Below, piece after piece: positions 14,088 to 20,238 of a DNA stretch of 23,594 nt (positions are counted from its first letter, which is position 1; the number at the start of each line of letters is the position of its first letter). The position numbers and the translations under genes were made by a program. This DNA is from Methanobacteriota archaeon (GTDB lineage: Archaea > Thermoplasmatota > JASEFT01 > JAUWIS01), in contig JAUWIS010000002.1 in assembly GCA_030605245.1 (NCBI GenBank), positions 1 through 23,594 of the forward strand, given 5' to 3'. Under the pieces are notes generated by a model. The model worked only from the letters and a program-made list of their open reading frames with translations. It was not told where the DNA came from and made no database searches.

Positions 14088-15194
14088 TTACATAATCTCT
14101 TTATAAACATTTATAATATTTTTTCCAACTATGTCCCATGAATATTTTTCTTCCACTCTTTTCCTTCCTTTTTTACCAAGTTTTTTCCTTAAATTTTCAT
14201 CATCTAACAAAGTAATTATTGCATCTGACAGTTTTTTGGGGTTGCCTGGTTCAACGATAAGCCCGCAATCATGGATTACATCGGGTATGCCACCTACATT
14301 TGAACCTATCACAGGTGTCCCTGATGCCATTGCCTCAAGTAATGTTATGCCAAAGGATTCAGATGTGGTGGATGGGAGAACAAAAACATTGGATGATAAG
14401 TAAAGATTTGGAAGCAGACTGTCAGGGACATACCCTAAAAACCGTACATTCTCTTTTAACCCGAGTGTACTTGCATAGGAACTTAGAAATGTTTTCATTT
14501 TCCCTTTTCCACCTATTAACAGTAAAGCATCAGGATATTTCTTTACAACATGACTCATTGCCCTGATTAAAATGTGTACCCCTTTTTTTGGTACAAGACG
14601 CCCCATGTACAATATCGTTGGTCTCTTCTCCACATTTTCATTTTTGTTCTCAGGAGAAAACCTGTTAACATCAACACCATTTGGTATGACCCTAATTTTA
14701 TTTTCATTTGCAAAATACTCTATGAATGTTTTTGCGGATTTGCTCACAGCAATGATTTTTTGGACCTTGTTTATTTGTAGTCTATATCTTGGGTAACCGT
14801 AACTAAGAGGACGCCACAGATACTCAGAATCAGGGAACAATGATACTGTGTGCGTTGTAAGAATGCTTGGTATATTGATTTTGTCAGCAACATGGATGCC
14901 TGTTAATGGCAAACGCGCAAACGCATGATGGCAGTGAACAATATCAAAATTTTTTTCAAGTATTTTTCTCATCTTTTTTGTTATGACTGGTGAAAGATTC
15001 AGTTTAAACACAGGGTCTTTCACCCCTGCCATCTCATAAACCTGGAGATTTAAATCCTTTTTTTCCTTCATCCTGTTTGTTATTATACTTACATCAATTT
15101 TGTTTTTTTTCAAAATGAGTGCGAGGTTCCTGACATGCCCTGCCACGCCACCATCATAGGTGTTGAACCATTCTGTTATTAGGGCAACATTCAT
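14088..15194 (-). CDS. GT4-family glycosyltransferase
   Basis: 368 aa, full length for a retaining GT-B enzyme. The N-terminal Rossmann half has ITEWFNTYDGGVAGHVRNLA (acceptor side, glycine-rich loop), DIVHCHHA at 84-91 and TTHTVSLF at 113-120. The donor half has IPNGVDVNRF at 170-179, LYMGRLVPKKG at 195-205 and the E-x7-E motif E279...E287 in TSESFGITLLEAMASGTPVI. These enzymes transfer a sugar from a nucleotide-sugar to lipids or glycans; relatives include phosphatidylinositol mannosyltransferases. It lies upstream of a UbiA gene in the same direction. The gene starts inside no obvious ribosome binding site; a weak TAATATC lies about 28 bases upstream on the minus strand. Confidence 0.9.
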   Translation of the reverse strand: MNVALITEWFNTYDGGVAGHVRNLALILKKNKIDVSIITNRMKEKKDLNLQVYEMAGVKDPVFKLNLSPVITKKMRKILEKNFDIVHCHHAFARLPLTGIHVADKINIPSILTTHTVSLFPDSEYLWRPLSYGYPRYRLQINKVQKIIAVSKSAKTFIEYFANENKIRVIPNGVDVNRFSPENKNENVEKRPTILYMGRLVPKKGVHILIRAMSHVVKKYPDALLLIGGKGKMKTFLSSYASTLGLKENVRFLGYVPDSLLPNLYLSSNVFVLPSTTSESFGITLLEAMASGTPVIGSNVGGIPDVIHDCGLIVEPGNPKKLSDAIITLLDDENLRKKLGKKGRKRVEEKYSWDIVGKNIINVYKEIM

Positions 15195-15223
15195 AGATTA
15201 TAATTGTTTAATGGGATGATATT

Positions 15224-15375
15224 ACTTTCCATTTGACGAGAAAATTTATGAAATAAATTTTTGAGTGTATGCGACGGAAAAAAATGTTTTGCATTTTTCC
15301 TAACATTCTAGGAAAAATCTTTGATTTTTCCGTAGAAGGGAAAGTTATACTTTCTATACAACGAGAAAACTTTTT
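15224..15375. repeat. Intergenic copy of a dispersed palindromic repeat
   Basis: A degenerate array of about three units. The central unit has ATGCGACGGAAAA at 15269-15281 followed by a perfect 9-base stem GGAAAAATC-TTT-GATTTTTCC at 15311-15331. Flanking partial units share ACTTTC and ACGAGAAAA (15224-15244 and 15349-15369, 125 bases apart). The same GCGACGGAAAA plus GGAAAA...TTTTCC layout occurs at 23388-23526 inside a reading frame. The interval 15195-15451 contains no gene that I can support; a minus-strand open frame across it is mostly this repeat. Confidence 0.75.
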
Positions 15376-15421
15376 CAAAGAAATTAAAGAAAAGCCTTTT
15401 TGATCTATACAATAAGTAACC

Positions 15422-15429
15422 TTTAATAT
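15422..15429 (+). promoter_or_regulatory. TATA-like box for the small two-TM protein gene
   Basis: TTTAATAT centred about 26 bases before the ATG at 15452, with no ribosome binding site, suggesting a leaderless transcript. Confidence 0.45.
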
Positions 15430-15451
15430 TTCAAACACCATTTTTTATTTT

Positions 15452-15688
15452 ATGCCTGAAAGAAAAAGCGAAAAAAAGCCTGTAGAAAGAAAAATGAGAA
15501 TACAGTGGAGAAGACACAAAACAGGGACAATAGGTGTGATTCTTGTTGCAATAATTGCCAGTCTTTTGATAACAATAGGGATATTTTCATTAAAAGAATC
15601 ACCAGATATAGGTTACATATTCATGTTTTTCGGTGTTGTTCTTTTCTTTGGTGTTGGCTATGATATTTACAGGATGTATGGTTACTGA
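15452..15688 (+). CDS. Small two-TM membrane protein, unknown function (78 aa)
   Basis: The first 25 residues are highly basic (PERKSEKKPVERKMRIQWRR), followed by a hydrophobic segment at about 27-47 (TGTIGVILVAIIASLLITIG) and a second at about 54-72 (YIFMFFGVVLFFGVGYDIY), ending MYGY. The charge pattern predicts both ends inside the cell. I do not recognise the family. It is a solitary plus-strand gene between minus-strand units. Its TATA-like box at the right spacing and its clear membrane topology support a real gene. Confidence 0.65.
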   Translation: MPERKSEKKPVERKMRIQWRRHKTGTIGVILVAIIASLLITIGIFSLKESPDIGYIFMFFGVVLFFGVGYDIYRMYGY

Positions 15689-15776
15689 AAACTCGAATTT
15701 CTCATATTAATACAAATCTAACCATGATTGACCAACTACAATTATCTTACAGATAGGAAAAAAGTATACAATTAAA

Positions 15777-15843
15777 TTAGATTATCTCCAATGAAAAATC
15801 AACAGATTTTACGGAATGAGCTAAATATCATTCCAAGTGAAAT
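15777..15843 (-). pseudogene. Relic of a nadC 3' end
   Basis: On the minus strand this stretch reads ISLGMIFSSFRKIC then a stop, and its DNA ends with TTGGAGATAATCTAA just as nadC does. It aligns with the last 20 or so codons of nadC (ISLGMLTHSVKSIDFSLEII, 15921-15856), with a few small insertions that break the frame. It lies directly downstream of the intact gene, offset by 79 bases. It is a decayed partial copy. The remaining bases between 15689 and 15776 show nothing I can name. Confidence 0.75.
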
Positions 15844-15855
15844 AATAAATGAAAG

Positions 15856-16656
15856 TTAGATTATCTCCAATGAGAAATCAATTGATTTAACTGAATGGGT
15901 CAACATTCCCAATGAGATGACATCTGCATAGCGCGTATATTCTGTTACATTTTCAGGTTTTATTCCGCCTGAAACCTCTATTTTTATGTTTTTGTTTATT
16001 TCCTTGATTTTTTTGTATGTGGTTTTTACATCCTCAGGATTAAAGTTGTCAAGCATGATGGTATCTGCACCCAATTTTGCTGCCTTTATTGCATCATTTA
16101 TGTTTTCAACCTCAATCTCAACCGCCTTATTTGTTTTCTTCGCCCTTTTTATACACACCTCTATTGATCCGACAATTTTTATATGGTTATCCTTAATCAA
16201 TATTTTATCATACAAACCATATCTATGACTGATTCCACCACCAGATATTACCGCTTTTTTCTCATAATACCTGAAACCCGGTGTTGTCTTTCGTGTAGCA
16301 GCTATTTTTATTTTAGGATTAATTTTTCTACATGACTCAACAATTTTGTTTGTCAGGGTTGCAATACCACTCATTCTGGATAAAAGATTTAACGCTGTAC
16401 GCTCACCTGCAAGTATAGATTTTGCATTTCCTTTAACACCTAATATTGCAGTATTTTTCCTGATTTTATCCCCATCTTTCACATATGTTCTAACCTTCAG
16501 CCCAAGTTTTTCAAAAATGTTTTTTGCCTCCTCTAAACCTGCAAGAACACATTTTTCTTTTGAAAAAATTTTTCCTTCCGCTTTTTCATCTGACAGAAGC
16601 AGGTTTGATGTTATGTCACCATTACCGATGTCTTCTTCAAGGAATTTTTCAATCAT
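15856..16656 (-). CDS. nadC: Nicotinate-nucleotide pyrophosphorylase (carboxylating)
   Basis: 266 aa, nearly the usual 270-290. NadC (quinolinate phosphoribosyltransferase) converts quinolinate and PRPP to nicotinate mononucleotide, CO2 and diphosphate in NAD synthesis. Motifs: EEDIGNGDITS at 7-17, GERTALNLLSRMSGIAT at 84-100, TRKTTPG at 121-127, GGGISHRYGLYD at 139-150, IKDNHI at 154-159, VEIEVEN, IMLDN and VSGGI. All expected PRPP and quinolinate contacts seem present. A GGGGGAG ribosome binding site lies 7 bases before the ATG. It is bracketed by degenerate copies of its own 3' end (15777-15843) and possibly its 5' end (16701-16723). No nadA or nadB is in the window. Confidence 0.93.
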   Translation of the reverse strand: MIEKFLEEDIGNGDITSNLLLSDEKAEGKIFSKEKCVLAGLEEAKNIFEKLGLKVRTYVKDGDKIRKNTAILGVKGNAKSILAGERTALNLLSRMSGIATLTNKIVESCRKINPKIKIAATRKTTPGFRYYEKKAVISGGGISHRYGLYDKILIKDNHIKIVGSIEVCIKRAKKTNKAVEIEVENINDAIKAAKLGADTIMLDNFNPEDVKTTYKKIKEINKNIKIEVSGGIKPENVTEYTRYADVISLGMLTHSVKSIDFSLEII

Positions 16657-16700
16657 CGTAAACTCCCCCTAACCCCTGACTACTTCTCCTCTTGCCTTTA

Positions 16701-16723
16701 TCAAGAAATTTTTCAATATTCAT
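16701..16723 (-). pseudogene. Possible relic of a nadC 5' end
   Basis: On the minus strand an ATG at 16723 opens MNIEKFLDKG, matching the nadC start MIEKFLEEDIG. The shared core ATTGAAAAATTTCTTGA differs at one of 17 bases. This short frame ends at a TGA that overlaps the nadC start codon (24 codons). It may be the 5' scrap of an older nadC, or a leader peptide. The match is short and A-rich, so this is less certain than the 3' relic. Confidence 0.4.
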
Positions 16724-16779
16724 CTTAAGTAGATTATTTTTTGAATGTTTAAAAGTTTGCTTTTTGCTCCAAATAAAAA

Positions 16780-17379
16780 TCATAATCCTTTAAACCCTTT
16801 CCCAATTATATATATCTCAGAACTTGATTTTCTTGTTGCTTTTGGCCTATGCGCTTTAACATAATCAAACCTGTTTTTCACCTTCTCAAAATATTCTTTG
16901 AACATGTCTCCTTCAAAAATTTTAACAACAAAATTTCCGTTCCTTTTAAGAATTTTTTCAGCAAAACCTAATGCATTCTCACACAGGTAAACAGATCTGG
17001 CATGGTCAACAGAGTATGTGCCAGAAATATTTGGGCTCATATCAGATATTACAATATCTGCTTTTTTAACAAGTGAGGTTACTGTTTCAACAACATCCTT
17101 TTTTGTCAGATCCCCCCTGAAAAATTCAACACCTTCAACAGGCTCAATTGATTCAAGGTCTACACCAAAAACAAAACCATCACCAACCGCTTCCTTGGCA
17201 ACCTGAGACCAGCCGCCAGGTGCAGCACCAAGGTCTACGACAACATCCCCCTTTTTTATTATCTTATATTTTTTGTTTATCTGCTTTAACTTGTATGCTG
17301 CCCTTGACCTGTAACCCTCTGATTTCGCCTGCCTGTAATAATGCTCCTTTTTATGCTCAGACTGCCATCTTTTTGTCAT
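16780..17379 (-). CDS. rlmE: RlmE/FtsJ-family rRNA 2'-O-methyltransferase
   Basis: 199 aa, normal for the family. It would methylate the ribose 2'-OH of 23S rRNA (U2552 in E. coli numbering) using SAM, late in large-subunit assembly. Visible: RSRAAYKL with catalytic Lys30, the SAM motif VVDLGAAPGGWSQ at 47-59, ISDMSPNISG with Asp113, VVKIFEGD with Lys153, and RKSSSEIYIIGKGF with Glu188, completing the K-D-K-E tetrad. The frame extends one codon to a TTG, but the ATG at 17379 has a TATA-like box at 17403-17413 about 29 bases upstream, so I choose the ATG and infer a leaderless mRNA. nadC lies 123 bases downstream in the same direction. A tRNA-modifying FtsJ homologue is the main alternative. 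Confidence 0.9.
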   Translation of the reverse strand: MTKRWQSEHKKEHYYRQAKSEGYRSRAAYKLKQINKKYKIIKKGDVVVDLGAAPGGWSQVAKEAVGDGFVFGVDLESIEPVEGVEFFRGDLTKKDVVETVTSLVKKADIVISDMSPNISGTYSVDHARSVYLCENALGFAEKILKRNGNFVVKIFEGDMFKEYFEKVKNRFDYVKAHRPKATRKSSSEIYIIGKGFKGL

Positions 17380-17402
17380 CAAATCCTGTAATGATTCTTA
17401 TT

Positions 17403-17413
17403 CTTATATATCT
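17403..17413 (-). promoter_or_regulatory. TATA-like box for rlmE
   Basis: Minus-strand AGATATATAAG centred about 29 bases before the rlmE ATG at 17379. Confidence 0.5.
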
Positions 17414-17447
17414 TTTTAATAAGTGAAAAATTTGCTGTTGAAACCTG

Positions 17448-20054
17448 TTATTTTTCCTTCATCCTGACCTTCTCCAGTTCCTTTTTTATCTCTTTTACCT
17501 TTTCTTCGTTACCTAATTTCTTATAGATTTTGAGCGCATTCTCAAACTGCTTCTTCGCCTTTGTAATATCACCTTTATTTTTATACATCTTGCCATACCG
17601 GAAATAAATTTGTGAGAGTACCTCTAAGTGTTGTATTTTAGTTGCAATTTTTATCGCGATATGGTAGTGTTTTTCTGCGGATTCATAAAATTTTTTTCTG
17701 CCATGCACAATCCCATAATTAAGGTGGCAATAAGCAATCATCCTTTTTTCTCCAAGTTTCTCAAATATTTTAAGTGCGTCTTCTGTGGATTTTAGGCATT
17801 TATCTAACTCGTTGTTCTTGATATATCCCTCTCCTATATTACCCAAGCTGTAACCCAGGCTTCGTACATCGCCTATTTTCTCAGATAATTTTATGCCTTT
17901 CTTATACCAGGAAATAGCGGCATCTGCATCATTCAACTCACTATAACTTGTACCAATATTATTGTATGCTCGCGCAAGTGTGTATTTATCGCCAAATTTT
18001 TCAGCAATTTCTACGCTTTCTTTATATAATCCAATACTTTTTCGGTAATCACCCCTTAAATGATATATGTTACCCTTATCCATCAATGCTTCTCCATAAA
18101 GCGTGGTGTCCCCAATACTTTTTGAGAGTTTCTGGCATTTGTTGATATGGCGCATAGCAGTTGCAAGTTTACCTGTACGTAAATATAAACCACTCAGCCA
18201 GGCATGTGTGTCTGCAACGCCTTCAACACTATTATTTTCTTCAAAAATTTTTAATGCTTTTTTAAAATGGCTCATTGTTTCTTCATATATGCCTCTCTTG
18301 CTATATATTTTTCCAATTCCTATATGTGATTTTGCTATCTCCAGTAAGTTCTCCTTCAACAGTGTCTTTGTAAACTTTAATGGCGCTTGATAATATTTTA
18401 GCGCCTCATCCCATTTGCCTATATTATAACAGCATTCGGCTTTAAGGTTGCTAATTTTTATCAGTCCTGCAGCATCCAATCCTGATAAAACAATCAGAAA
18501 CTCAGGTGCAAATCCTCTACTTATTATTCTATCACCATTATCAATTGCTAAACCTGCTGCTTTTTTATACCTATTTGCATGAATGTAATGGTATATTGCT
18601 TCAATTATCACATCCTCGTATTTTTGTTTTTCATAATATTTTGCCACAATTTTATGATACCCTGTTTTTTCTTTTTCACTCAGTCTCCTATAAAAAAATT
18701 CTCTAATAGTGTCATGCAGGTCATAGACATCACCGCTTCTTTGCATCAATGACTTATCCACCAAGTTATCCAGAGTGGTATAATCCATATCATTGATTAT
18801 CGCCATGGATGGAAATGGGTATCTGAATACTGAGGATATTTCCAAAGCCTTTCTTTCCCTTGGTCCTAGTTTTTTTAATATCTCTTCCCTCAAAAATTCT
18901 TCTGCTTCTGCTTTTGTCTCAGGAGTAATCAACTTAAGCATTAACGGATGACCCTTTGTTACAAGATAAAGTCTTTCAAGGTCTTTTTCAATTTTCCTGT
19001 GTTTGAGTAGTTTTATGCTGCTTTCTTTATCTAAGTCTCCAATTACCGTTTCCATAATGTTTTTCTTTACAATCACATCTCTTCGATCGTAAAACCTTTG
19101 TATTGTTCTACTTATTATAATTGTTTTAACATCTGTTTCCAAATCTTTGAAAGAACGGAAGAAATCCACTATTTCCTTGTTTGCTTTCTGGAAATCATCA
19201 AAAACAAATAAAGCATTGATTCCTTTTAATTCTTCTTCAAGGAGTATGAGTATTTCCTCAACCCCCAGCATTTCCCCGCTAAGATAGTTTTCAAGTTTTC
19301 TTCTATCCATTTTTGACAGGAAACCAGAGATTTTTGTTAGTAAACCTCTTAGGGTGCTAAACTCAGTGAATCTGTGCCAGAAAATATTCATCTCCAGATT
19401 TTCTACGAATTTTGATAAAAGCGTGGTTTTGCCTATACCTGCAATGCCTTTAACACACAATATTTTTCTTTTTGATTTTATAAATTCTTTTATTTCCTTT
19501 AATTCTTTTCCCCTCCCTACAAAATATTGTATTTCAGGTCTTTTTTCTGAGTAGTCAATATATTTTTTAGGTGCGAACAGGAGTTTTAAATCGAGAAGGT
19601 TTTCTGGGGAGATATTTTTTAGGATATTTGTGTAACTTATTATTTCTCGTGATTCCATAGGTTTTAGTGCTCGCTTCTTACTGAGTTTTTTTAGATGCTC
19701 AATTAAATCTGAAATTTTAAAATCCTTTATTTTGTCTTTCTCTCTGACAGATATTACAAGTTGTCCTATATACTCTTCAATCTCTTTAGCTCGCATTATT
19801 CCTTCTGCTGTAAGGAAATAAAAATTCCTGAATCTGCCGGTGGCCTCTGCATATTGTCTTTTTTTCTCAAGCAGTCCCACCCTCATGAGATCTTTTGTTG
19901 CATATGAAACCAACGGCTGCGATAAGTCAGTTTTTTCTGTAATTCCCTCCATGGAAAATACTCTGGGAAATTTTTCTTTTATAGGTAACTGCTCTTTAAT
20001 ATTCTCATGAAGGTAAATAAGTATCTTTTCTTTGGCTGGAAGTTTAACCACCAT
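17448..20054 (-). CDS. wHTH-STAND ATPase-TPR signalling regulator
   Basis: 868 aa. Residues about 5-95 form a winged helix-turn-helix (LPAKEKILIYL, TEKTDLSQPLVSYATKDLMRVGLL, wing FRNFYFLTAEG). A STAND/NB-ARC-like NTPase follows: FVGRGKELKEI at 178-188, Walker A GIAGIGKTTL at 203-212, Walker B ALFVFDD at 281-287, IIISRT at 312-317, KGHPLML at 367-373 (GxP motif) and LHDTIREFF at 446-454. From about 530 to 860 there are eight or so TPR repeats (such as YNNIGTSYSELNDADAAISWYKKGIKL). The design matches MalT/AfsR-like switches: ligand or partner sensing by TPRs, ATP-driven oligomerisation and DNA binding. It is divergent from the C25-like peptidase gene, a likely target (inferred). Leaderless start. 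Confidence 0.9.
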   Translation of the reverse strand: MVVKLPAKEKILIYLHENIKEQLPIKEKFPRVFSMEGITEKTDLSQPLVSYATKDLMRVGLLEKKRQYAEATGRFRNFYFLTAEGIMRAKEIEEYIGQLVISVREKDKIKDFKISDLIEHLKKLSKKRALKPMESREIISYTNILKNISPENLLDLKLLFAPKKYIDYSEKRPEIQYFVGRGKELKEIKEFIKSKRKILCVKGIAGIGKTTLLSKFVENLEMNIFWHRFTEFSTLRGLLTKISGFLSKMDRRKLENYLSGEMLGVEEILILLEEELKGINALFVFDDFQKANKEIVDFFRSFKDLETDVKTIIISRTIQRFYDRRDVIVKKNIMETVIGDLDKESSIKLLKHRKIEKDLERLYLVTKGHPLMLKLITPETKAEAEEFLREEILKKLGPRERKALEISSVFRYPFPSMAIINDMDYTTLDNLVDKSLMQRSGDVYDLHDTIREFFYRRLSEKEKTGYHKIVAKYYEKQKYEDVIIEAIYHYIHANRYKKAAGLAIDNGDRIISRGFAPEFLIVLSGLDAAGLIKISNLKAECCYNIGKWDEALKYYQAPLKFTKTLLKENLLEIAKSHIGIGKIYSKRGIYEETMSHFKKALKIFEENNSVEGVADTHAWLSGLYLRTGKLATAMRHINKCQKLSKSIGDTTLYGEALMDKGNIYHLRGDYRKSIGLYKESVEIAEKFGDKYTLARAYNNIGTSYSELNDADAAISWYKKGIKLSEKIGDVRSLGYSLGNIGEGYIKNNELDKCLKSTEDALKIFEKLGEKRMIAYCHLNYGIVHGRKKFYESAEKHYHIAIKIATKIQHLEVLSQIYFRYGKMYKNKGDITKAKKQFENALKIYKKLGNEEKVKEIKKELEKVRMKEK

Positions 20055-20075
20055 ATAAAGAACATTAATTACACA

Positions 20076-20086
20076 GAATATATCTT
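20076..20086 (-). promoter_or_regulatory. TATA-like box for the STAND regulator gene
   Basis: Minus-strand AAGATATATTC centred about 27 bases before the ATG at 20054, without a ribosome binding site in between. Confidence 0.5.
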
Positions 20087-20196
20087 TTTTGTTTTACTGA
20101 GATTTATGGGATGAGAATAGGTGTAAAACATAATTCTCTGCTGCTTAACCTGGATATCACTCTAAATTTTATATTAGTTTTATATTTGAGGTAATG

Positions 20197-20232
20197 TTTA
20201 TATATGATGGAAGTTAGTATATAAATTGGGTG
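20197..20232 (+). promoter_or_regulatory. Promoter and ribosome binding site for the C25-like peptidase gene
   Basis: Two TATA-like stretches, GTTTATATATG (20197-20207) and GTATATAAAT (20218-20227), precede a GGTGA Shine-Dalgarno (20229-20233) placed 5 or 6 bases before the ATG at 20239. The first box would give a short leader of about a dozen bases. The GGTGA favours the ATG over the in-frame GTG at 20230, which is part of the binding site itself. Confidence 0.5.
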
Positions 20233-20238
20233 AAAAAT

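Noticed and set aside
14015..14110. 32-residue N-terminal extension of the UbiA protein
   Set aside because: The DNA there matches the glycosyltransferase 3' end in another frame; the MAALPYLRL start fits the family better.
15208..15441. 77-aa minus-strand open frame upstream of the glycosyltransferase
   Set aside because: It mostly translates the palindromic repeat and has no recognisable domain or promoter; best explained as repeat read-through.
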